From positions 124,001-188,000 of the forward strand of contig NZ_JAJPDW010000005.1 in NCBI RefSeq assembly GCF_021654035.1: a DNA stretch of 64,000 bases, written 5' to 3'. Source of the stretch: Microbacterium aurantiacum. GTDB taxonomy: Bacteria; Actinomycetota; Actinomycetes; Actinomycetales; Microbacteriaceae. The translations under genes were made by a program, and so were the position numbers. Each line of letters opens with the position of its first letter. The first letter of the stretch is position 1. This document shows positions 48,141-57,150 of this stretch, piece after piece. The notes beneath the pieces are model-generated. The model did not search any database and was not told where the DNA came from. It worked only from the letters and a program-made list of their open reading frames with translations.

Positions 48141-48356
48141 ATGATGATCACCACCCACCCCCCTCGGGCCCTGTGGGTCGCGTTCGGATCCCGCGGCGTC
48201 GTCGGGAGCATCCGCAAGGATGCGGACGGCTACACCGTGACGATGGCCGGCGCCAGCGAGATCACGGGCACGTATCCGTCGATGGAGATCGCCAAGAGCG
48301 CACTGCATGCGAAGATGCGCCCGGGGAGCGATTGGCCGCGCTTCGAGGAGCACTGA
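48141..48356 (+). CDS. small conserved hypothetical protein
   Basis: 71 residues, unnamed. Basic-aromatic start (PPRALWVAFGSRGVVGSIRKD), then DGYTVTMAGAS and SMEIAKSALHAKMRPGSDWPRF, a compact beta-rich fold resembling small actinobacterial methyltransferase-labelled proteins; nothing supports that label here. ATG preceded by GAGAAGGGAAG. Its last 95 bases overlap the convergent yczE end. Confidence 0.75.
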   Translation: MMITTHPPRALWVAFGSRGVVGSIRKDADGYTVTMAGASEITGTYPSMEIAKSALHAKMRPGSDWPRFEEH

Positions 48357-48969
48357 GCCCGCGCCGAGCCGGCACGAGCCGGATCCGCGACGATGACCGG
48401 ATCCGATCCACCAGAGCGATCGACGCGTGGACGGCGGGACCGATGGTCACGGCGAACACCACCGTGCCGATGCCGACCGAGCCGCCGAGCACGAGGCCGA
48501 TGAGCAGGACGGTGGACTCCACTCCGGCGCGGCATGCCCAGAGCGGCCACCCGAACCGCGCGTTCAGCCCGGTCATGAGGCCGTCGCGGGGTCCCGGACC
48601 GAGGCGCGCGCCGATGTAGATCCCCGACGCCAGCCCGATGACGGCGACCCCTCCGACGAGGAAGGCCGCCTGACCCGCCGGGTTCGTGGGGGAGGGGAGG
48701 AACCCGAGGGAGATCTGAAGCGTCGTACCCACGAGCGCGATGTTCGCGATCGTGCCGACACCCGGACGTTGCCGCAGCGGGATCCACAGCAGAAGCACGG
48801 CGAGGCCCACGAGATTCGTCACCCACCCGATCCCCCAGCCGGTCTGCACGGAGATGCCCTGAGCGAGGACGGTCCAGGGGTCCACGCCGAGACCCGCGAG
48901 GACGATCAGTGCGCATCCGAATCCGAACAGGACGAGGCCGAAGACGAGGGCGACGAGTCGGGAGGTCAT
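48262..48969 (-). CDS. YczE/YyaS/YitT family membrane protein
   Basis: 235 residues with five predicted membrane helices (RLVALVFGLVLFGFGCALIV onward) and family landmarks GLGVDPWTVLAQGIS and GARLGPGPRDGLM. Transport role unknown. It is divergent from a MocR regulator, the usual arrangement for this family. The last ~50 residues are a basic, low-complexity tail that runs antisense across the small gene at 48141-48356. A start at ATG 48987 would add six residues. Confidence 0.88.
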   Translation of the reverse strand: MTSRLVALVFGLVLFGFGCALIVLAGLGVDPWTVLAQGISVQTGWGIGWVTNLVGLAVLLLWIPLRQRPGVGTIANIALVGTTLQISLGFLPSPTNPAGQAAFLVGGVAVIGLASGIYIGARLGPGPRDGLMTGLNARFGWPLWACRAGVESTVLLIGLVLGGSVGIGTVVFAVTIGPAVHASIALVDRIRSSSRIRLVPARRGLSAPRSAANRSPGASSHAVRSWRSPSTDTCP

Positions 48970-49006
48970 GTCACCAGTTGATCGCATGATTGGACCGTGC
49001 ACACCA

Positions 49007-49028
49007 GGCCACTTCGCATAAAGTGGCC
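49007..49028. promoter_or_regulatory. inverted repeat over the mocR -10 (candidate operator)
   Basis: GGCCACTT (49007-49014) and AAGTGGCC (49021-49028), separated by six bases, form a perfect 8-bp inverted repeat. It contains the TAAAGT -10 box (49019-49024) six bases before the mocR ATG, so binding would block mocR transcription. Confidence 0.55.
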
Positions 49029-49030
49029 CG

Positions 49031-50455
49031 ATGGACTCCCGCATCTCCTCGCGGGCGCTCGCGACCGCGCTCGGCGGGTGGCGTGCCCGCGAACCGGCGT
49101 ATGAGGCGCTCGCCGACGGTATCCGGCTGCTGTGCCTGGACAACCGACTCGCGCCACGGACGGCTCTGCCCGCGGAGCGGGATCTCGCTGCGGCCCTCTG
49201 CGTGAGCCGGGCGACGGTGGCCTCCGCCTACCGGAGCCTTCGAGACTCCGCGCACATCGCGAGTCACCGGGGTTCGGGGAGCGTGACCCTTCCGCTGCCC
49301 CGTCGGACGCCTGCGAGGAGCGACACGCGCGACGGACTGATCGATCTGCAGCAGGCGAGCCCCGCGGCATGGCCGGGCCTCGCCGCCGCCTTCGCCGAGG
49401 CCGCGGCCGACATCCCCTCCCTCGCTGCGCGCCCCGGCTACGACCTGATCGGAATGGACGCCTTGCGCGCCGCCGTCGCGGAGGCGTACACCGCCCGCGG
49501 CGTCCCGACGACCCACGACCAGGTCATGATCACCGCGGGCGCGCAGAGTGCGATCCATCTGATCGCCAGTGTGGTCGTCGGTCGCGGGGACCGCGTCGTG
49601 ATGGAGACCCCGACGTATCCGCACGCCGCGGACGCGTTCCGCCAAGCCGGCGCACGCCTCGTCGGTGTTCCGGTGACGACGGATGCCGGGTGGGACATGG
49701 ATCGCCTCATTCAGACCTTCGAACGGACGGCGCCGGTGGCCGCCTACCTCATGCCCGATTTCCAGAACCCGACGGGGCGATCGATGACGTCCTCCGATCG
49801 GGCCGTGACCTTCGAGGCCGCACAGCGCGCCGGAACCCTGCTCGTCCTCGACGAGACCACCGCGGACCTCGACATCGATCGCGGGCCGCTCGCCCCGGGC
49901 TTCGCCGAGGAGGACGCGGATCTCGTCGTGCGCGTCGGTTCGCTCGGCAAGACCGTCTGGGGCGGACTGCGGGTGGGGTGGATCCGCGCGGCGGCTCCGG
50001 TCCTCCGTCGCCTCGTCGCCGCACGACCGGCACGAGACCTGGGTACGCCGGAGTTCGAGCAGGCGGTCGCGGCACGCGTGCTGTCGCACTACCCCGATGT
50101 GACCGCCCAGCGCGCGGAGCTCCTGCGCCTCGGACGGGACACCGTGACCGCGCGGATCGCCGCGCGCCTCCCGCAGTGGCGGGTGCCTCCGGTGCACGGC
50201 GGCGTGTCCCTGTGGGTGGCCCTCGACGCGCCGCTCAGCGCGGCGCTCGTGATGCAGGCGCGGGCGGAGGGGCTCCTCCTCTCCGCGGGGCCGAGGTTCT
50301 CCCTGGACGGAGGCCACGAGCGACACCTGCGTGTGCCGTTCACCGCGGACGCGGTCACCCTCGCGCGGGCCATCGACGTCCTCGCCGGCGCATGGGAGCG
50401 CGTGAGCGCGGGCGTGCCCACGATGGGCCACGCGACTGTGGACGCCGTGGTCTGA
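49031..50455 (+). CDS. MocR-type GntR regulator with aminotransferase domain
   Basis: 474 residues: N-terminal GntR winged helix (about 20-90: LAPRTALPAERDLAAALCVSRATVASAYRSL) and a fold-type I aminotransferase-like domain with the PLP Lys in GSLGKTVWGGLRVGWI and NPTGRSM. MocR proteins sense PLP or amino compounds. Divergent from yczE with a 61-base gap, as for YczR-type regulators, so yczE is its likely target. Leaderless start. Confidence 0.92.
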   Translation: MDSRISSRALATALGGWRAREPAYEALADGIRLLCLDNRLAPRTALPAERDLAAALCVSRATVASAYRSLRDSAHIASHRGSGSVTLPLPRRTPARSDTRDGLIDLQQASPAAWPGLAAAFAEAAADIPSLAARPGYDLIGMDALRAAVAEAYTARGVPTTHDQVMITAGAQSAIHLIASVVVGRGDRVVMETPTYPHAADAFRQAGARLVGVPVTTDAGWDMDRLIQTFERTAPVAAYLMPDFQNPTGRSMTSSDRAVTFEAAQRAGTLLVLDETTADLDIDRGPLAPGFAEEDADLVVRVGSLGKTVWGGLRVGWIRAAAPVLRRLVAARPARDLGTPEFEQAVAARVLSHYPDVTAQRAELLRLGRDTVTARIAARLPQWRVPPVHGGVSLWVALDAPLSAALVMQARAEGLLLSAGPRFSLDGGHERHLRVPFTADAVTLARAIDVLAGAWERVSAGVPTMGHATVDAVV

Positions 50456-50634
50456 CCCCTGCTCACCGCGTCTGCCGCGCGCCGTCGCCCCTCCTCCCCA
50501 GGAACGGGACCGCGCAGACGATCCCCAGATCGGGGAGGATCCGCTCCTGCGTGCGGGGGGATCGCGCAGAGTGGTCGGCACCCGCTCCCGCGACTCCCGC
50601 GGAGCGGATCGTGCCGAACCCGGAAGAGGATCCC

Positions 50635-51171
50635 ATGACCGCGCAGATCACGCTCGTCGGCAACATCGCCACACCGCCCCACTTCAAGACCCTGCCCTCC
50701 GGGCTGACGATCACCACCTTCCGACTCGCCTCCAGTCAGCGTCGCTTCGACCAATCGAGCGGCGGATGGGTGGACGGCGACCGGAGCTTCTTCACCGTCT
50801 CGGCGTACCGCCGCCTGGCGGAGCACGTTCATCGATCCCTGAACAAGGGCGATCGGGTCGTCCTGACCGGCCGCGTGAAGGTGAGGGAGTGGGAGAACGA
50901 CTCCGGAAAGGGCACCGCGGTCGAGATCGACGCCGAGGCGATCGGCCCCGACCTGATGTGGGGCACCACGGTGTTCCAGCGCGACGGGGCTTCGCAGGGC
51001 GCGACCCCCGCGTCATCCGACACCTGGGCGGTTCCGGGTGGCGGCGATGCCGTCGGCGGAGGTTCGGACGCGGCATCGCGCGGCTCCGTCGCATCGGGGG
51101 AGTGGCCGACGGTCGAACCCGGTGCGGCGCTGACGAATGACGCGCGCGAGCTCGAGGGCACACCGTTCTGA
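50635..51171 (+). CDS. ssb: single-stranded DNA-binding protein paralogue
   Basis: 178 residues: N-terminal OB fold (ITLVGNIATPPHFKTLPSGL, FFTVSAYRRLAEHVHRSLNKGDRVVLTGRV) followed by a Gly/Ser/Ala-rich tail. The end reads ELEGTPF instead of the acidic DDDIPF tip that recruits repair partners, so it is probably the secondary SSB (mycobacterial SsbB type, also next to ettA). Start ATG 50635 has GGAAGAGGA upstream. The 179-base gap before it has no clear feature. Confidence 0.92.
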   Translation: MTAQITLVGNIATPPHFKTLPSGLTITTFRLASSQRRFDQSSGGWVDGDRSFFTVSAYRRLAEHVHRSLNKGDRVVLTGRVKVREWENDSGKGTAVEIDAEAIGPDLMWGTTVFQRDGASQGATPASSDTWAVPGGGDAVGGGSDAASRGSVASGEWPTVEPGAALTNDARELEGTPF

Positions 51172-51196
51172 CGCCGGGCGCCGCGGCGAGACGATC

Positions 51197-51202
51197 TAGA
51201 CT
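51197..51202 (+). promoter_or_regulatory. -10 box TAGACT, leaderless lipoprotein gene
   Basis: TAGACT, six bases (CCCAGA), then GTG 51209. Confidence 0.6.
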
Positions 51203-51208
51203 CCCAGA

Positions 51209-51721
51209 GTGTCCCGATCCCGTCGCGAGCCGTCCCGCCCGCCCGCCCGCCGTCGTGGCATCGGCCTCGGACTGGTCCTGAGCGTCGCGGTCCTCAGCGG
51301 CTGCGTCCCCGAGCCGGCGCCGGTCCCGACAGCCGAGCCCGAACCATCTCCGACCGTCACCGCGAGCGAGACCAGCGCCCCGCCGGTCGATTCCCTGATT
51401 CCGGACGGTTCGGCCGAGGACAATCTGCCGTTCTTCTCCTCGATCGTCGGGCAGGTCTGGGCCTCGGACGCGAGGGAGTCCGGGCGCGCGTACGTCGACG
51501 CGCTCGTCGCCGCCGGCTTCGACAAGGCCGCGATGCAGGTCACGGAGGACCTGTCGACGGTCGGGAATCGCGCCGAGTCCCTCCAGTTCTCGGTGCGCTG
51601 GGGGCAGCAGTGCCTCGTCGGTCAGGTCGGTCCGGCGACGGGGGAGCCCTTCGCCACCGTGACGGATGTGGTCGGCGACGGCGCCTGCCTGCTCGGTCAG
51701 ACCCGCCCCATCGACTGGTGA
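51209..51721 (+). CDS. lipoprotein, DUF6993-like
   Basis: 170 residues. Basic n-region, hydrophobic core (about 18-30), lipobox LSGC with Cys at residue 32, then a Pro/Thr/Glu linker and a ~100-residue C-terminal domain with two further Cys (GQQCLVGQVG and DGACLLGQ) that may form a disulfide. Likely a surface lipoprotein; role unknown. Confidence 0.82.
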   Translation: MSRSRREPSRPPARRRGIGLGLVLSVAVLSGCVPEPAPVPTAEPEPSPTVTASETSAPPVDSLIPDGSAEDNLPFFSSIVGQVWASDARESGRAYVDALVAAGFDKAAMQVTEDLSTVGNRAESLQFSVRWGQQCLVGQVGPATGEPFATVTDVVGDGACLLGQTRPIDW

Positions 51722-51737
51722 GTCCCGCACCGGCCGG

Positions 51738-51743
51738 TAGGCT
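51738..51743 (+). promoter_or_regulatory. -10 box TAGGCT upstream of ettA
   Basis: TAGGCT lies 39 bases before the ettA ATG and gives a short leader with AAGGAGAGG. Confidence 0.45.
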
Positions 51744-51782
51744 GGGACGCTGACGCTCGCACGGCAAGGAGAGGGAACAGAC

Positions 51783-53454
<1,672 letters not shown>

Positions 53455-53462
<8 letters not shown>

Positions 53463-53952
53463 CGTCTCCGCAGAGACCGGCCGGCTGCACATTCCGATCG
53501 CCCTCCGATGGGGCGACCTCGACGCCTTCAACCACGTCAACAACGCGGCGATGCTGAAGCTCCTCGAAGAGGCGCGCGTCCGTGCGTTCTGGCGCCCGGC
53601 GGCGGGGGAGACGGCCCCTCCGACGGCGATCCTGGATTCCGGCATCCACAGCGGCGTCCTCACGCTGGTCGCTCGTCAAGAGATCGAGTACACCGCACCG
53701 GTTCCCTACCAGCGGCACCCGCTGGATGTGCAGATGTGGTTCGGAAGCCTGGGCGGCTCGAGCATCGAGGTCTGCTACGAGGTGTGTTCGCCGCGGGAGA
53801 TCCCCGGCGAACAGACGGTGTACGCGCGGGCGACCACGATCGTCGTCAAGGCGGATGCCGCCTCGGGGCGCCCGCTGAAGCTCAGCGAGCACGAGCGGGC
53901 GACCTGGGAGCCGTTCGTGGGCCCGCCCATCGTCTACGTCCGGCGGCGCTGA
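53455..53952 (+). CDS. hotdog-fold acyl-CoA thioesterase
   Basis: 165 residues of the 4-hydroxybenzoyl-CoA thioesterase-like type: LRWGDLDAFNHVNNAAMLKLLEEAR carries the catalytic Asp. Substrate unknown. GTG start at 53455 overlaps ettA by eight bases, so the genes are coupled. Convergent with a second thioesterase gene four bases away. Confidence 0.85.
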
Positions 53953-53956
53953 CGGC

Positions 53957-54868
53957 TCAGTCGGTGACGCCGGCGGGGGCGCGGACCATGATCTCCTGCG
54001 CGACGCTCGCAAGGAGCGTGCCGCCTCGCGTGAAGATGCGCCCCGTGGACAGCCCGCGACCGCCGCGCGCGCTCGGGGATTCCTGAACGTAGAGGAGCCA
54101 GTCGTCCACGCGGCCGGGGCGGTGCCACCACATGGCGTGGTCGAGGCTGGCGACCTTGAGACCCGGGGTGATCCAGGGCAGGCCGTGGGCGCGCAGGACG
54201 GGTTCCTGGATCGTCAGGTCGCTCAGGTAGGCGAGAGCCGCGGCGTGCAGTCGGGGATCGTCCCCGATCGGACGGCGCAGCTTCATCCACACGGCCTGTC
54301 GGGGCACGTGCGCGCCCTCCACCCGGAGATACACCGGCGACGGAACATGGCGGACCTCGACCGGACGATCCGCGAGAAGCCGTTGCGACATCGGGTGCGA
54401 GCCGCGCAGGTGCTCCTCGATCGCGGGCAGATCCTCGGGCGCCGGGACGTCGGCGGGGGGAGCGGCTGCATGGTCGAGTCCGGGATCGACATCCTGGAAC
54501 GAGGCGATCATCGAGAAGATCGGGACCCCCTCCTGGAAGGCCTGCGTCCTGCGGGTCGAGAACGAACGCCCGTCGTGGATGCGATCCACCGCGAACGTGA
54601 TGTCTCGAGCCGAGTCGCCCGGCCGGAGGAAATAGCCGTGCATGGAGTGGATCAGACGGTCCTCCGCGATCGTGCGCGAGGCCGCCACCATCGCCTGGGC
54701 GAGCACCTGGCCGCCGAACACGCGCCCGAGCGGCATCGTCTGGGAACGGCCGACGAAGATGTCCTCCGTGGTCCGGGCATCCGATCCGGAGAGGTCCAGC
54801 ACCGCGAGCATCGAGCCGACGGGATCGGGATCGGCGGGGTCCTGAGCAGGCGAGGCGTCGTCGGTCAC
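53957..54868 (-). CDS. tesB: acyl-CoA thioesterase II (TesB family)
   Basis: 303 residues: double hotdog thioesterase with the family segments VFGGQVLAQAMVAASRTI, HSMHGYFLRPGD, DGRSFSTRR and the C-terminal SLDHAMWWHRPGRVDDWLLY. Hydrolyses medium to long acyl-CoAs. GTG start at 54868 follows TAAACT by six bases; divergent from 54887 over only 18 bases. Confidence 0.92.
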   Translation of the reverse strand: MTDDASPAQDPADPDPVGSMLAVLDLSGSDARTTEDIFVGRSQTMPLGRVFGGQVLAQAMVAASRTIAEDRLIHSMHGYFLRPGDSARDITFAVDRIHDGRSFSTRRTQAFQEGVPIFSMIASFQDVDPGLDHAAAPPADVPAPEDLPAIEEHLRGSHPMSQRLLADRPVEVRHVPSPVYLRVEGAHVPRQAVWMKLRRPIGDDPRLHAAALAYLSDLTIQEPVLRAHGLPWITPGLKVASLDHAMWWHRPGRVDDWLLYVQESPSARGGRGLSTGRIFTRGGTLLASVAQEIMVRAPAGVTD

Positions 54869-54873
54869 TCCGG

Positions 54874-54880
54874 TAGTTTA
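54874..54880. promoter_or_regulatory. overlapping divergent leaderless -10 boxes
   Basis: TAGTTT (54874-54879, plus) is seven bases from ATG 54887; TAAACT (54880-54875, minus) is six bases from GTG 54868. The two hexamers share five base pairs. Any -35 or UP contacts must lie in the opposite coding sequence. Confidence 0.65.
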
Positions 54881-54886
54881 GGTCGG

Positions 54887-55567
54887 ATGTCCCCCCGCCT
54901 GATGTTCCCCGATCCGCTCGCGGCCGCCGATGTCCTGACCTTCTCCGGACGCGCCGCCGCCCTCGGTGACGGGAACGTGCGTCTGAAGGCCGCGAACGGC
55001 GTCCTCGTGCTGTCCTCGGCACCGTTGGCGCCGCGGACGCTGCTGGACACCACGCCCACGGTCCTCGGGATGCGCGCGGTCGAGGTCGATGCCGAGCTCG
55101 TCTGCGACCTCGTGGTGGATGCCGCGGCTCTCGCGGCCGATGCCGGTGACCCCCGTGCGATCGTGCTGCCGGAGACCGCCCGGACGGCGCCGTGGGCGGG
55201 CATCTCCGCGCCCGCCGGCGGATGGACGCGGATCGGGACGCTCCCCGCCTCCGTCCTGGCCGCGCGGGCGCAGTGGGGGATCGCCGCCGTGGCGGAATCC
55301 ATGCCCGCAGACCCCGGTGAGGATGTCGTCCACACCGTGCGAGCGGCGGTGTGGGGCGAATCCGACACCGCCCTGCTCGACGTCGCGCGCGGTTGCGCGT
55401 TCGCGGCCTTCGCCCTGGGCTTCATCGCGGGCGAAGAGGAGGTGGCGGTGCGGACCGCGGGACCCTGGACCCGGCTGTCGTTCGCCCGCGGACACGTCCT
55501 GGTGCGCGGTTCCCGCCCGCCGGGACTCGGACCCGTGCGGAGCACCGGCTCGAGTGGGTCGCTCTGA
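54887..55567 (+). CDS. conserved hypothetical protein
   Basis: 226 residues, not recognised. Soluble, Ala/Val-rich, with mixed alpha/beta character: FPDPLAAADVLTFSGRAA, LKAANGVLVLSSAPLAPRTLL, VLPETARTAPWAGISAP and ARGCAFAAFALGFIAG. No catalytic motif. Its stop abuts the glbO stop (TGATCA), and it shares a bidirectional promoter with tesB. Probably limited to Microbacteriaceae (inference). Confidence 0.75.
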   Translation: MSPRLMFPDPLAAADVLTFSGRAAALGDGNVRLKAANGVLVLSSAPLAPRTLLDTTPTVLGMRAVEVDAELVCDLVVDAAALAADAGDPRAIVLPETARTAPWAGISAPAGGWTRIGTLPASVLAARAQWGIAAVAESMPADPGEDVVHTVRAAVWGESDTALLDVARGCAFAAFALGFIAGEEEVAVRTAGPWTRLSFARGHVLVRGSRPPGLGPVRSTGSSGSL

Positions 55568-55993
55568 TCAGTCGCGATCGAAGGTGTTGACCATCGCGTG
55601 CGCCGCTCGGTCGAGGTAGTCCCACAGGACCTCCTCGTGCATCGGCGACAGCTCCAGCGAATCCACCGCGTCCCGCATGTGTCGCAGCCACCGCTCGCGC
55701 GCATCGGGGTTGACCCGGAACGGCGCGTGACGCATCCGCAGCCGCGGGTGCCCGCGTTGCGCGCTGTAGGTGCCCGGGCCGCCCCAGTACTGCTCCAGGA
55801 ACAGCAGCAGACGCTCTTCCGCGGGGCCCAGGTCCTCTTCCGGGTACATCGGGCGCAACACCTCGTCCTCGGCGACGCCCTCGTAGAACCGGCGCACCAG
55901 GCGCACGAAGGTCGGGTGTCCGCCGACCTGCTCGTAGAAGCTCGTGGGGGAATCGGCGTCCGGCGTCGCCGAATCGGTCGGGGGAGTGATCAT
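55568..55993 (-). CDS. glbO: truncated haemoglobin, group II (trHbO)
   Basis: 141 residues. [22 protein letters not shown] holds the B10 Tyr; [27 protein letters not shown] holds the trHbO-type Trp and the proximal His in RMRHAPF. Group II proteins bind O2/NO and take part in redox and respiratory protection. The ATG overlaps the mscS stop (ATGA). Confidence 0.94.
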   Translation of the reverse strand: MITPPTDSATPDADSPTSFYEQVGGHPTFVRLVRRFYEGVAEDEVLRPMYPEEDLGPAEERLLLFLEQYWGGPGTYSAQRGHPRLRMRHAPFRVNPDARERWLRHMRDAVDSLELSPMHEEVLWDYLDRAAHAMVNTFDRD

Positions 55994-57087
55994 GACGGTC
56001 CGTCTTCCTTGGGCGCCTCGGGCTTGAGCTTGGGTCGCCACTTCGGTCGGGGGGCGGGCACCTCGTCGGTCGCGGGCGGGAGAGGATTCGGTCGCGTGCG
56101 CGGCGGATTGGCCCCGCGCACCCTCTGGGCACCCTCGATCCCGGAGAGGAGCACCGAGTTCAGCTGCGGGACGGTCAGCCCCATCCCTTCGATCGCGCGC
56201 TTCAGGCGGACGCGCAGCTCCCGCCCCACGTCGTCCTTGGCGTTCGCGCGGGTCTTCATCACCAGGCGGATGACCAACGTGTCGCCGGTGACCGATTCCA
56301 GTCCCCACACCTCCGGCTTGTCGACCGTCCGGGTCCGCCACTTCGGATCTTTCGCCAGCGCCTTGGCCGTGTCGAGCATGGTCGACTCGACCTCGTCGAT
56401 GTCGGCGTCCGCGGGCACGGCGACGTCGATGATCACGCGCGACCACCCCTGCGAGAGGTTGCCGATCCGGAGGATCTCGCCGTTGCGCACGTACCAGAGT
56501 GTCCCGTTGGCGTCCCGTACGTGCGTCACGCGCACGCTGACGAACTCCACGATGCCGGTCGCGAGCCCGAGGTCGACCACGTCGCCGATCCCCACCTGGT
56601 CCTCCGCGACGATGAAGATGCCGTTGAGGACGTCCTTGACGATGTTCTGCGCGCCGAATCCGAGCCCGGCGCCGACGGCGGCGGTCAGGAGGGTCAGCGA
56701 CCCCAGGGCGTTCGGCGCGAAGACGTTGACGATCAGCAGCAGTGCGATCACGACGATCGCGACGTTGACGATGTTGTGCAGGATCGACCCGAGCGTGCGT
56801 GTGCGCTGCACGACGCGCACCGACGCGAGCGGAGACCGCTCGAGCGCCTGCGTGTCGTCGACGTTGGCCTTGGACTTCGCGCCGCCGACGATGCGGTCGA
56901 CCACCCGCCGGATGACGATCCGCAGGATCCAGGCGAGGAGGAGAGCCCCGACGATGATCCCGACCGCCGCGATCAGATTCCTCCCGGCTTCGGTCAGGAA
57001 GGCGAGGACGTCGGTCCACCACTCCGGCGTGAGAGGCGTCTCGGGCGGCGCCTCCTCAGCGGCGAACACGGAAACGAGCGGCATCAT
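55990..57087 (-). CDS. mscS: MscS-family mechanosensitive channel
   Basis: 365 residues: about three membrane helices (near 32-55, 100-118, 125-145), then the MscS pore-lining and beta domains ([51 protein letters not shown]) and a Pro/Lys-rich C-terminal tail. Opens on hypo-osmotic shock. Start follows TACACT by seven bases; two ATGs are adjacent. Co-transcribed with glbO. Confidence 0.93.
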   Translation of the reverse strand: MMPLVSVFAAEEAPPETPLTPEWWTDVLAFLTEAGRNLIAAVGIIVGALLLAWILRIVIRRVVDRIVGGAKSKANVDDTQALERSPLASVRVVQRTRTLGSILHNIVNVAIVVIALLLIVNVFAPNALGSLTLLTAAVGAGLGFGAQNIVKDVLNGIFIVAEDQVGIGDVVDLGLATGIVEFVSVRVTHVRDANGTLWYVRNGEILRIGNLSQGWSRVIIDVAVPADADIDEVESTMLDTAKALAKDPKWRTRTVDKPEVWGLESVTGDTLVIRLVMKTRANAKDDVGRELRVRLKRAIEGMGLTVPQLNSVLLSGIEGAQRVRGANPPRTRPNPLPPATDEVPAPRPKWRPKLKPEAPKEDGPS

Positions 57088-57094
57088 CGTCCCG

Positions 57095-57100
57095 AGTGTA
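57095..57100 (-). promoter_or_regulatory. -10 box TACACT, leaderless mscS
   Basis: On the minus strand TACACT, seven bases, then the ATG at 57087. Confidence 0.5.
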
Positions 57101-57103
57101 GAT

Positions 57104-57144
57104 CGTGCGCCTCGGCACCCGCTGGGCGGATGCCGAGGCGCACG
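57104..57144 (-). terminator. 14-bp stem terminator after pepN
   Basis: Arms 57104-57117 and 57131-57144 are perfectly complementary with a 13-base loop, just past the pepN stop and just before the mscS promoter, separating the two transcripts. Confidence 0.75.
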
Positions 57145-57150
57145 CGATGG

